A DNA stretch of 64,000 bases from an uncultured Ectothiorhodospiraceae bacterium (lineage in GTDB: Bacteria; Pseudomonadota; Gammaproteobacteria; UBA6429; Thiohalophilaceae). Position 1 is the stretch's first letter. Each line of letters begins with the position of its first letter. Below the pieces are notes generated by a model. The model was given only the letters and a program-made list of their open reading frames with translations. It was not told the origin of the DNA and searched no databases. This document shows, in pieces, positions 46,379-54,266 of this stretch. The stretch spans positions 62,001-126,000 of the forward strand of contig CAMYJG010000001.1 of NCBI GenBank assembly GCA_947258695.1. The letters are read 5' to 3'. The position numbers and the translations under genes were made by a program.

Positions 46379-48553
46379 ATGGATGATGAATTACTAGAGG
46401 ATTTTTTAATTGAAGCAGGCGAAATTCTTGAGCAACTGAATGAACAGTTGGTTGAACTCGAGAATAGTCCTGAAGATTCAGATCTATTAAATGCCGTTTT
46501 TCGTGGATTCCATACGATTAAAGGCGGTGCAGGTTTCCTAGCAATAGATGTGATGGTTGCAATTTGTCATCGTACTGAAGATATTTTTAATATGCTTCGT
46601 AATGATGAAATTAAAATTGATAACCATCTGATGGATACAGTTTTACCGGTACTGGATGTATTAAACGCTCAGTTTGATGCATTACGCAGTGGTGAAGATC
46701 CCGAGGCGGCAGAGCCAGAATTATTAAGTGGACTAGAAGCTATAATCTCAGGTGACAGTGCAGCAACAGAAAGTCCTGACGAAGTACCTCCAGAACCAGC
46801 TGCAGAACAAAGTGAATCTGAAGATATTACTGATGATGAGTTTGAAGCCATGCTTGATGAGGCTGCTGCTAAAAAAGCTGAATCAGATACAGGTTCTTCA
46901 TCAGATGAAATAACAGATGAAGAATTTGAATCGCTACTTGATGACTTGCATGGTAAAGGTAAGTTCTCTGAAGAACCAATTTCTACTCCTGAAACAACAA
47001 GCACAGCAACAAATAGTGATGAAATAAATGAAGATGAATTTGAATCACTGTTAGATGATATACATGGCAAAGGGTCTTTCTCAGCTGATAGTGCTTCAGC
47101 TAAAGCCAATGCCACAGATAAAAATGAAAAGAGCTTCGAAGAAAGTAAAAAAGATGATGAAATCTCAGAAGATGAATTTGAAGCACTTTTAGATGATATA
47201 CATGGTAAAGGTTCATTTTCAGCCGGTTCAGAAGAAGCAGCTGAAGATAAGCCTAAAGTTGAAGCCACACCTCCAGCTAAGACGAAGCCACCAGCTAAAA
47301 AAGAAAAGCCGATAGCAGAGACAAAAGCGACAACGCCTGATAAAGAAGCTAAACCAAAAGCAGTTAAAGACGCTAAGCCTGCTGCTGAAACATCAGTGCG
47401 TGTTGATACAAGTCGACTCGATGAAATTATGAATATGGTTGGTGAGTTAGTATTAGTAAGAAATCGTATATCACGTTTAGGTTCAGATGGTGGCGATTCT
47501 TCAAGCGAAGAAATGTCAAAAGCCATTGCTAATCTTGATTTAGTTACTGCTGATTTACAATTATCAGTTATGAAAACAAGAATGCAACCTATCAAAAAAG
47601 TCTTTGGTCGTTTCCCCCGGGTTGTTCGTGACTTGGCACGCAGTCTTAAAAAAGACATTAAGCTTGATATGGTTGGGGAAGATACCGATCTTGATAAAAA
47701 TTTAGTGGAAGCGTTGGCTGATCCTTTAGTCCATCTGGTCAGAAACTCAGTTGATCATGGTGTAGAAATGCCAGACGAACGTGAAAAAGCAGGAAAACCA
47801 CGTCAGGGTAATGTTGTGCTCTCTGCCTCACAAGAAGGTGATCATATTTTATTATCAATTACTGATGATGGCGGTGGAATGGATGCCGATAAGCTTAGAA
47901 ACATCGCAATCAACAAAGGCATACATGATAAAGAATCCGCCTCACGCTTAACTGATGTTGAATGTTATAACCTGATCTTTGCTCCTGGTTTTTCTACTAA
48001 GGAAGAAATTTCAGATATATCAGGTCGCGGTGTCGGTATGGACGTGGTCAAAACAAGCATCACATCTTTAAATGGATCAATAGAAATTGATTCCGAGTTA
48101 GGAAAAGGTACCATTATCAACATTAAGGTACCACTGACACTGGCGATTATGTCTACCTTAATGGTCAGGTTAAAAGAGCAGCTTTTCTCATTACCATTAG
48201 TGAATGTGAATGAAATATTCCACCTGGATTTAACCAAGACTAATGTCATGGATGGTAAACGTGTCGTACTTGTCAGGGGTAAAACCTTGCCTCTTTATTA
48301 TCTCAACAACTGGTTAGTAAATGGTGAAAGTAATGCACCTTTACCAAAAGAAGGGCATGTAGTTGTTGTACATATTGGAACGCAAAAAGTTGGCTTTATT
48401 GTTGATGAATTAATTGGTCAGGAAGAAGTTGTTATAAAACCACTCGGTGCAATGTTACATGGTATTTCAGGTTTGGCAGGAGCGACGATAACCGGTGATG
48501 GAGGAATTGCGCTTATCCTTGATATTCCGGGTTTAATGAAAATGTATGCGTAA
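46379..48553 (+). CDS. cheA: Chemotaxis histidine kinase CheA
   Basis: 724 residues. P1 HPt domain with His45 (FHTIKGGAGFL); then a long linker (about 130-350) with four repeated acidic motifs and a Lys/Pro/Ala-rich stretch in place of a recognisable P2. The dimerisation P3 (DTSRLDEIMNMVGELVLVRNRI), ATPase P4 (LVHLVRNSVDHGVEMPDERE, DDGGGMD, GRGVGMDVV) and CheW-like P5 (VNEIFHLDL to C-terminal GLMKMY) follow. It phosphorylates CheY and CheB in the receptor array. Confidence 0.96.
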   Translation: MDDELLEDFLIEAGEILEQLNEQLVELENSPEDSDLLNAVFRGFHTIKGGAGFLAIDVMVAICHRTEDIFNMLRNDEIKIDNHLMDTVLPVLDVLNAQFDALRSGEDPEAAEPELLSGLEAIISGDSAATESPDEVPPEPAAEQSESEDITDDEFEAMLDEAAAKKAESDTGSSSDEITDEEFESLLDDLHGKGKFSEEPISTPETTSTATNSDEINEDEFESLLDDIHGKGSFSADSASAKANATDKNEKSFEESKKDDEISEDEFEALLDDIHGKGSFSAGSEEAAEDKPKVEATPPAKTKPPAKKEKPIAETKATTPDKEAKPKAVKDAKPAAETSVRVDTSRLDEIMNMVGELVLVRNRISRLGSDGGDSSSEEMSKAIANLDLVTADLQLSVMKTRMQPIKKVFGRFPRVVRDLARSLKKDIKLDMVGEDTDLDKNLVEALADPLVHLVRNSVDHGVEMPDEREKAGKPRQGNVVLSASQEGDHILLSITDDGGGMDADKLRNIAINKGIHDKESASRLTDVECYNLIFAPGFSTKEEISDISGRGVGMDVVKTSITSLNGSIEIDSELGKGTIINIKVPLTLAIMSTLMVRLKEQLFSLPLVNVNEIFHLDLTKTNVMDGKRVVLVRGKTLPLYYLNNWLVNGESNAPLPKEGHVVVVHIGTQKVGFIVDELIGQEEVVIKPLGAMLHGISGLAGATITGDGGIALILDIPGLMKMYA
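46823..47221 (+). repeat. Four-copy acidic motif in the CheA linker
   Basis: Coding repeat of about 20 residues with consensus DEI(T/N/S)(D/E)(D/E)EFE(S/A)LLDD(L/I)HGKG(K/S)FS. Copies start near residues 149 (degenerate, EDITDDEFEAMLDEA), 176, 214 and 260. Spacing is irregular (about 27-46 residues). It is the most prominent feature between P1 and P3. Confidence 0.9.
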
Positions 48554-48601
48554 ATTATATTATCTTAGTGATATGAATAAATACGTAGTGAGGAAAGGTG
48601 A

Positions 48602-49687
48602 ATGCCAACCCGTGTTTTAATTGTAGATGACTCCGGATTTTTTCGGCGTCGGGTAAAAGAAATACTTGAAGAAGATCCAATGATAACGGTAATTGGTGAT
48701 GCGGCTAATGGTCAGGAAGCAATTGATAAGTCGGCAGAGTTAAAACCGGATGTCATAACCATGGATATTGAAATGCCGGTGCTGGATGGGATTAAAGCTA
48801 CAAAAAAAATCATGGAAGTAAATCCAACGCCTATCGTTATGTTTTCTTCATTAACCACTGAAGGTGCTAAAGCCACATTAGAAGCGCTTGAAGCAGGTGC
48901 GTTAGATTTTTTACCTAAGCGTTTTGAAGATATTTCACAAGATCGAGATGAAGCTAAAAAATTACTCTGTCAACGAGTACGTGCAATTGCACAGCAAAAA
49001 CACAGCTTAAAGAAAATAGCGCCTAAAGTTAAGGTAGATAAGACCGAGCCTGTTAAGTCCAAACCCACAACGGTAACAGCAGCGACAAATAAAGCTCCTG
49101 TTAGAATAGGTAAAAGCGGTGGAGTTGATTTGGTTGCGATTGGCACTTCAACAGGAGGGCCACTAGCATTACAAACGGTTCTTGTCGATTTACCCGCTAA
49201 CTTTTCAAAACCCATTATCATTGTTCAACACATGCCTGCAACATTCACTCCTGCCTTTGCTAAGCGTTTAGATCAGTTATGTAAAATCACTGTTAAAGAA
49301 GCAGTTGATGGTGACAAATTACAACCCGGAGTCGCCTTGTTAGCACCGGGTGGAAAACAAATGTTAATTGAAGGACGAGCAGGTAGTGCCACAGTAAAAA
49401 TTATTGATAGTGAACCAAGTTTAACCTACAAACCCTCTGTCGATATTACTTTCAGATCAGTTAACAAAGTATTTCCAGCAAAAACCCTGGCAATTGTATT
49501 AACGGGTATGGGTGCAGATGGAAGAGAAGGAGCACGTAGTTTAAAAACTCAAGGTTCAGAAATATGGGCGCAAGATGAAGAAAGTAGTGTGGTTTATGGT
49601 ATGCCAGCCGCCGTTGTTGATGCCGGTTTGGCGGATAACATTCTAAGCCTGGACGATGTCTCTAAAGCAATTATTAAACGAATATGA
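48602..49687 (+). CDS. cheB: Protein-glutamate methylesterase/glutamine deamidase CheB
   Basis: 361 residues. Receiver domain (VLIVDDSGFFRRRVKEIL, phospho-Asp in ITMDIEMPVLDG) joined by a Lys/Thr-rich linker to the CheB esterase: AIGTSTGGPLALQTVL with catalytic Ser, IIIVQHMPATFTPAFAKRL with His and the Asp in LTGMGADGREGA. It demethylates chemoreceptors when phosphorylated. No cheR in the window. Confidence 0.97.
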   Translation: MPTRVLIVDDSGFFRRRVKEILEEDPMITVIGDAANGQEAIDKSAELKPDVITMDIEMPVLDGIKATKKIMEVNPTPIVMFSSLTTEGAKATLEALEAGALDFLPKRFEDISQDRDEAKKLLCQRVRAIAQQKHSLKKIAPKVKVDKTEPVKSKPTTVTAATNKAPVRIGKSGGVDLVAIGTSTGGPLALQTVLVDLPANFSKPIIIVQHMPATFTPAFAKRLDQLCKITVKEAVDGDKLQPGVALLAPGGKQMLIEGRAGSATVKIIDSEPSLTYKPSVDITFRSVNKVFPAKTLAIVLTGMGADGREGARSLKTQGSEIWAQDEESSVVYGMPAAVVDAGLADNILSLDDVSKAIIKRI

Positions 49688-50430
49688 AAATTGATTTTTT
49701 AACAATTTCAGGTTTATTAATAGGTGTTGCAGCCATTCTGGTTGGACAACACCTTGAAGGTGGTGCGATATCTACTTTAATTAATGGCCCTGCAGCATTA
49801 ATTGTAATTGGCGGTACCCTGGGTGCAGTTATGTTGCAATCACCTATATTAATTTTTGTGCGTGCGATAAAAATGTTGTGGTGGACGATTAATACACCTC
49901 AGTTTGATACTGAAGCAGTGATACAAAAAATATTAAGCTGGAGTAACATTGCTCGCCGTGAAGGATTGCTCGGGCTAGAAAATCTTGAAGATGCGGAAAC
50001 TGATCGTTTTTCAAAAAAAGGGTTACAACTATTGATAGATGGTAGCGAGCCTGAAGCAATACGTACGATACTAGAAGTTGATATTCATACCCGGGAGAAT
50101 TTTGATTTACAGGCAGCACGGGTTTACGAAAGTATGGGAGGGTATAGTCCTACCATTGGTATTATTGGTGCAGTATTAGGATTGATACAGGTGATGGGTA
50201 ATCTTTCTGATCCGGGTAAACTAGGTGGAGGGATTGCAGTTGCCTTTGTTGCAACAATATATGGTGTTGCATTGGCTAACCTTGTTTTTCTCCCTGTTGC
50301 AAATAAACTCAAAAGCATTGTAACGACTGACGCTCATTTCAGCGAAATGATTATTGAAGGCCTAGTATCAATCGCTGAAGGTGAGAATCCTCGTAACATT
50401 GAGACTAAATTGTTAGGTTTCTTGCGCTAA
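49684..50430 (+). CDS. motC: Second stator protein MotC (PomA-like)
   Basis: 248 residues, MotA family. Helix 1 DFLTISGLLIGVAAILVGQHLEGG, helix 2 GPAALIVIGGTLGAVML, and helices 3-4 GYSPTIGIIGAVLGLIQVMG and GIAVAFVATIYGVALANLVFLPV. Shorter than motA at 28979 and closer to the MotC/PomA subgroup. Overlaps cheB by 4 nt. Ion (H+ or Na+) not decidable by sight. Confidence 0.94.
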   Translation: MKIDFLTISGLLIGVAAILVGQHLEGGAISTLINGPAALIVIGGTLGAVMLQSPILIFVRAIKMLWWTINTPQFDTEAVIQKILSWSNIARREGLLGLENLEDAETDRFSKKGLQLLIDGSEPEAIRTILEVDIHTRENFDLQAARVYESMGGYSPTIGIIGAVLGLIQVMGNLSDPGKLGGGIAVAFVATIYGVALANLVFLPVANKLKSIVTTDAHFSEMIIEGLVSIAEGENPRNIETKLLGFLR

Positions 50431-50449
50431 ATGTTAGCAGGAATCAATT

Positions 50450-51298
50450 ATGGCAAGAAAAAAACCCATATCTCATGAATCTGATAATACTGATCGTTGG
50501 ATGGTATCCTATGCTGACTTCGTAACATTATTATTTGCCTTTTTTGTTGTGATGTATGCAATATCATCAGTTAATGAAGGAAAATACCGGGTTTTAGCAG
50601 ACACCATGACGGATGCTTTTAAGGTAGCTCCTAAATCACCCGATCCTATTCAAATAGGTAAAGAATCAAAAGCTGTTAGTAGTACCTCTCAAAATGAAAT
50701 TATAAAAACTATTAAAGTTCTGCCAAAACCCGAACGTACTTATGAACGTGAAATGAAGCAGATAGCAGAAACTGTCAGTCAGTCTGTTCAACCACTTATC
50801 GATAAAAAATTGATTAAAGTTACCCAGCATAAACTCTGGGTAGAAATTGAGATGAACAGTAAAATTCTGTTTTCTAGTGCGGATTCTGAATTAGAAGATG
50901 AAGCTTTACCTGCTTTAAAATCTTTAGCACAAGTACTAAAAGCTCTGCCAAATGCGATTGATGTTGAAGGTCATACTGATAATATCCCTATCAATAACGA
51001 ATTATTTCCATCTAACTGGGAATTATCAGCTTCTCGAGCTGCCAGTGTTGTACATTTATTTACAAAATATGGGGTAAATCCTAGCCGCTTGTCTTCGATC
51101 GGTTACGCTGAATACAGACCAATAGCAAGTAATAGTACAGCAGATGGCCGTTTACGTAACCGTAGAGTAAAAGTCGTTATTCTGGCGGATAAAAATGCGC
51201 GCCGAATAGTAGAAATTGATCGCGATATAGGCCAAGCTGAAAGAAGTAATAGTACGTCAACAAACGGCAAAAATGCAGGCGCGGAAGGTGGATCGTGA
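50450..51298 (+). CDS. motD: Second stator protein MotD (MotB-like)
   Basis: 282 residues. Helix RWMVSYADFVTLLFAFFVVMYAIS bears the essential Asp of YADF; OmpA-like domain VEGHTDNIPINNELFPSNWELSASRAASVVHLF binds peptidoglycan. Partner of MotC; the last codons overlap parA (GTGA). Confidence 0.94.
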   Translation: MARKKPISHESDNTDRWMVSYADFVTLLFAFFVVMYAISSVNEGKYRVLADTMTDAFKVAPKSPDPIQIGKESKAVSSTSQNEIIKTIKVLPKPERTYEREMKQIAETVSQSVQPLIDKKLIKVTQHKLWVEIEMNSKILFSSADSELEDEALPALKSLAQVLKALPNAIDVEGHTDNIPINNELFPSNWELSASRAASVVHLFTKYGVNPSRLSSIGYAEYRPIASNSTADGRLRNRRVKVVILADKNARRIVEIDRDIGQAERSNSTSTNGKNAGAEGGS

Positions 51299-52092
51299 AA
51301 ATCTGGGCAGTAGCCAATCAGAAAGGCGGGGTGGGTAAAACTACAACCGCGGTATCACTTGCAGGTCACCTGGCGACTCAAGGTTCACGCGTATTACTTG
51401 TCGATATGGATCCGCAAGGTTCAATGACGTCTTACTTTGGTTATGATCCAGATGACATGCCCCGAAGCATATATAACTTGTTTCAACTGGATGATTTTTC
51501 TTATCAAAATATTTCACCACTACTCACTGATACCAAGGTAGATTATTTAAAACTTTTACCCGCATCTACAGCATTAGCGACACTGGATCGGCAGCTCGGT
51601 ACTAAAGAGGGTAAAGGACTGGTACTTAAGAAAACATTGTCCTCGTTAGATCAACACTTTGATTATGTACTAATTGACTGTTTACCCATGTTAGGCATTC
51701 TTATGGTTAATGCTTTAGCTGCGTGTGATACATTATTATTACCTGTGCAAACCGAATTTTTAGCACTTAAAGGTTTAGATAGAATGATGCATACACTGGA
51801 TATGATTACTAAATCCAGGAAAATACCACTTCCTTCAACAATTGTTCCTACTATGTTCGACAGACGTACACGCGCATCGACTGAAAGCTTAAGGGCATTA
51901 AGAGAAAAGTACCAGGATAAAGTCTGGGATTCAGTGATTCCGGTTGATACACAGTTCAGAGAGGCTAGTCGTCGTGGTTTACCAATTTCTTTAATGAATA
52001 AATCTTCTCGTGGTTCTAAAGCTTATGCGGCATTATTACATGCTTTATTGCATCCTAAACAAGAACCACATTTAAAACTGGTTAGCTCTTAA
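51295..52092 (+). CDS. ParA-family ATPase for chemotaxis array positioning (ParC-like)
   Basis: 265 residues, GTG start. ANQKGGVGKTTTAVSLAGHLA is the deviant Walker A; LVDMDPQGSMTSYFGYDPD is Walker A'/switch and VLIDCLPMLGILMVNAL Walker B. This is the Soj/ParC paralogue found in the Pseudomonas and Vibrio chemotaxis operons that places arrays at the pole. Overlaps motD. Confidence 0.92.
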   Translation: MKIWAVANQKGGVGKTTTAVSLAGHLATQGSRVLLVDMDPQGSMTSYFGYDPDDMPRSIYNLFQLDDFSYQNISPLLTDTKVDYLKLLPASTALATLDRQLGTKEGKGLVLKKTLSSLDQHFDYVLIDCLPMLGILMVNALAACDTLLLPVQTEFLALKGLDRMMHTLDMITKSRKIPLPSTIVPTMFDRRTRASTESLRALREKYQDKVWDSVIPVDTQFREASRRGLPISLMNKSSRGSKAYAALLHALLHPKQEPHLKLVSS

Positions 52093-52093
52093 C

Positions 52094-52855
52094 ATGGCTA
52101 AAAATAACTCAAATACCCTGGTAGATGAGAAGCTTGCTGTCTCATTATTTCTTGACTCACTGTTACGTGAGCCCGAGGTTGAAACAGTAGAAACGACACC
52201 TGAAATTAAACCTGTTATTGAAGTTCAGCAACCTGAGGTTAAACTTACACCAGATATTGAGTTAAAAGAAACAATTCCAGAGCCTGTTGTTGAAGTTAAA
52301 CCTGATGTATCTGTTCAAGTTGAAGACAAGATAGATACTAAACATGAGACAACGACGGATGCAAAACCCGCTTCAATTATTCCGGAATGGGCTAACGAAC
52401 CTTTTCAAATTTTACTTTTTGAAGTAGCAGGACTAAAACTAGCCGTTCCCCTTATAGAGTTATGTGGTGTCATAGAGTGGAAAGATGAAGTTACTGAAAT
52501 GCCAGGACATGCCGATTTTTACATGGGAATTCTGCGACATTTAAATTATAAAATTGCCGTCATTGATACTGCACGAATGGTATTACCCTCAAATAAGCTT
52601 GCACAATTGGCAGGTGATAATCCACGTGAGCGCGTCAATCATATCGTTTTGATTGATGACTACCGCTGGGGACTGGCCTGCGACAATATTGGCGAAGTGA
52701 TTACAATTCAGCCTGACGAAGTCCGTTGGAAAACGTCAAAAAATAGCCGCAACTGGTTAGCCGGCACCGTTATTGAACATATGTGTGCTTTATTAAATAG
52801 CGAGGGCTTTGCAGTTATGTTAGAAAATGGTCAGGAACCCCATGAACGGCCATAA
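52094..52855 (+). CDS. CheW-domain protein with Pro/Glu/Val-rich N-terminus (ParP-like)
   Basis: 253 residues. The first 110 are a Pro/Glu/Val/Thr-rich low-complexity region (EVETVETTPEIKPVIEVQQPEVK); a CheW-like domain follows (FQILLFEVAGLKLAVPLIELCGVIEW, GILRHLNYKIAVIDTARMVLP, IVLIDDYRWGLACDNIGEVITI). The position directly after ParA matches ParP, which links ParC to CheA in Vibrio. Two nt after parA. Confidence 0.9.
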   Translation: MAKNNSNTLVDEKLAVSLFLDSLLREPEVETVETTPEIKPVIEVQQPEVKLTPDIELKETIPEPVVEVKPDVSVQVEDKIDTKHETTTDAKPASIIPEWANEPFQILLFEVAGLKLAVPLIELCGVIEWKDEVTEMPGHADFYMGILRHLNYKIAVIDTARMVLPSNKLAQLAGDNPRERVNHIVLIDDYRWGLACDNIGEVITIQPDEVRWKTSKNSRNWLAGTVIEHMCALLNSEGFAVMLENGQEPHERP

Positions 52856-52897
52856 ACCATACAAAAAACATAGCAATAGGGCAATTCAATACTAAAA

Positions 52898-52960
52898 TTG
52901 GCATAGTAAATGCAGATTATATTTATAGTCGGTCATGTGCCAGAATATTGGCACGTATTA
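52898..52960 (+). promoter_or_regulatory. Two sigma54-like sites and an inverted repeat before cheW
   Basis: TTGGCATAGTAAATGCA (52898-52914) and TTGGCACGTATTAGGCC (52949-52965 region) both have GG and GC exactly 10 nt apart. The second has a perfect -24 box but a poor -12. Between them GTGCCAGAATATTGGCAC (52937-52954) is a 6-nt-arm inverted repeat. These could give cheW its own promoter besides the upstream operon. Confidence 0.45.
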
Positions 52961-52989
52961 GGCCAGCTAAAGAAACAGGAGAATAATAA

Positions 52990-53466
52990 ATGAATGATGT
53001 TGTAGACGAAAATGATGATTCGATTGTCCAATGGGTAACGTTTCATCTTGAAAATGAAAAATACGGCATCAAGGTTATGCAGGTTCAAGAAGTTTTGCGT
53101 ATGACAGAAATTGCTCCTGTACCAGGTGCACCACATTATGTACTCGGCATTATTAATTTACGTGGTAATGTTGTTACAGTTATTGATACTCGTCGACGTT
53201 TTGGTCTTCCTGATGTCGAAAATGATGACGAAACGCGTATTGTGATTGTTGAAGCAAACAACAATGTTGTCGGAATCCTGGTAGATAGTGTTGCTGAAGT
53301 AGTTGACTTAAGTATGGCAGAGGTAGAAACAGCACCTAATGTTGGTAACGATGAAAGTTCAAAATATATTCAGGGTGTTTCAAGCCGTGAAGATGAGTTG
53401 CTAATACTGGTGGACGTGAATAAATTACTGTCCGATGAGGAATGGCAAGAGGTTGCTTCTTTGTAA
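52990..53466 (+). CDS. cheW: Chemotaxis coupling protein CheW
   Basis: 158 residues, single CheW domain: WVTFHLENEKYGIKVMQVQEVLRMTEIAPVPGAPHYVLGIINLRGNVVTVIDTRRRFGLP and VVGILVDSVAEVVDL. It couples CheA to chemoreceptors. A 135-nt gap with promoter-like elements precedes it. Confidence 0.97.
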   Translation: MNDVVDENDDSIVQWVTFHLENEKYGIKVMQVQEVLRMTEIAPVPGAPHYVLGIINLRGNVVTVIDTRRRFGLPDVENDDETRIVIVEANNNVVGILVDSVAEVVDLSMAEVETAPNVGNDESSKYIQGVSSREDELLILVDVNKLLSDEEWQEVASL

Positions 53467-53496
53467 CTGAAGTAACTCGTCAGTCATTATGGTGAT

Positions 53497-53679
53497 ATGG
53501 TAGATATAGGAACATCTGATAAAATCACAAATTTATGGCCAACCCCTCCAAGTCGACCAGCGGATAAATCTGGTCTCAAAGATAAGTCATCTAAAGATAA
53601 TCAGCGCAATAAAAAACATAAACGTAATAGTGAAGTTAAAGAGGATGGACCCGGAAAAAACATTGATGAATACGTATAA
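53497..53679 (+). CDS. Small Lys/Pro-rich protein of the chemotaxis operon
   Basis: 60 residues, entirely polar and likely disordered: NLWPTPPSRP, a Lys/Arg/Asn-rich centre and the ending NIDEYV. I recall short proteins with the same layout (LWP...P and IDEYA/V end) next to cheW in other gammaproteobacteria, so it is probably real. Lies between cheW and DUF2802. Function unknown. Confidence 0.65.
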   Translation: MVDIGTSDKITNLWPTPPSRPADKSGLKDKSSKDNQRNKKHKRNSEVKEDGPGKNIDEYV

Positions 53680-53721
53680 CGTTTCATTAATTTAATATCA
53701 CTAAGCATAGCGAGAATACCA

Positions 53722-54186
53722 ATGGATGCACTTACTCAATACTTAAATATTTTTTCTGTAACTGAATGGTTGATGTCAGCAGTTGTTGTTGTCTTAATTA
53801 TTAGTTTGATTTCCATAAAACGACAACGAAAATTACAGCTTGAACAAAATCTATCAATGCAATCATTACAACGAGATTTACGCGCACTGGCTAATGCGGC
53901 TGTTGGTGTTGGTGGAAGGGTATTAGAAATTGAACGTCATCAACGTAAACGACCAACGGTTGTTGCAACAGACAAAGTTACTCATCAATCTCAACCTCAA
54001 CAAAGTGTCCCAATTAACCATGCTGCCCCTGTTGATTTTTATACAAACTCGAATCAACCATATGAACAGGCGATTCGAATGGCACAAACAGGTGCAAGTA
54101 CAGATGATATTATAAATGTCTGCGGATTGAGTAAGTCTGAGGCCGAACTGGTGGCCATGATGCATCGTTTAGATCAAGCATCATAA
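53722..54186 (+). CDS. DUF2802 family protein
   Basis: 154 residues. N-terminal membrane helix (WLMSAVVVVLIISLISI), helical ALANAAVGVGGRVLEIERHQRKR and a C-terminal YEQAIRMAQTGASTDDIINVCGLSKSEAELVAMMHRL that resembles a small helix-turn-helix. DUF2802 proteins occupy this position at the end of the Pseudomonas chemotaxis cluster; function unknown. A bidirectional-looking terminator follows. Confidence 0.88.
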   Translation: MDALTQYLNIFSVTEWLMSAVVVVLIISLISIKRQRKLQLEQNLSMQSLQRDLRALANAAVGVGGRVLEIERHQRKRPTVVATDKVTHQSQPQQSVPINHAAPVDFYTNSNQPYEQAIRMAQTGASTDDIINVCGLSKSEAELVAMMHRLDQAS

Positions 54187-54193
54187 ATAAAAA

Positions 54194-54221
54194 AAGCCCT
54201 GTAGAATGATTTACAGGGCTT
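54194..54221. terminator. Bidirectional intrinsic terminator between DUF2802 and rne
   Basis: AAGCCCTGTA and TACAGGGCTT are perfect 10-nt arms around an 8-nt loop. Plus-strand flank upstream is A-rich (AATAAAAAA), so the minus-strand transcript (rne) ends in a T run; in the plus direction the following tail is weaker. Confidence 0.85.
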
Positions 54222-54266
54222 GTTCATTTAAAAATCCATTTACTAGCTTACATAACAAAAGAATCT

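Noticed and set aside
46669-47658. 329-residue minus-strand ORF
   Set aside because: Ser/Ala-rich antisense of the cheA repeats and linker; the plus-strand CheA reading is clearly the real one.
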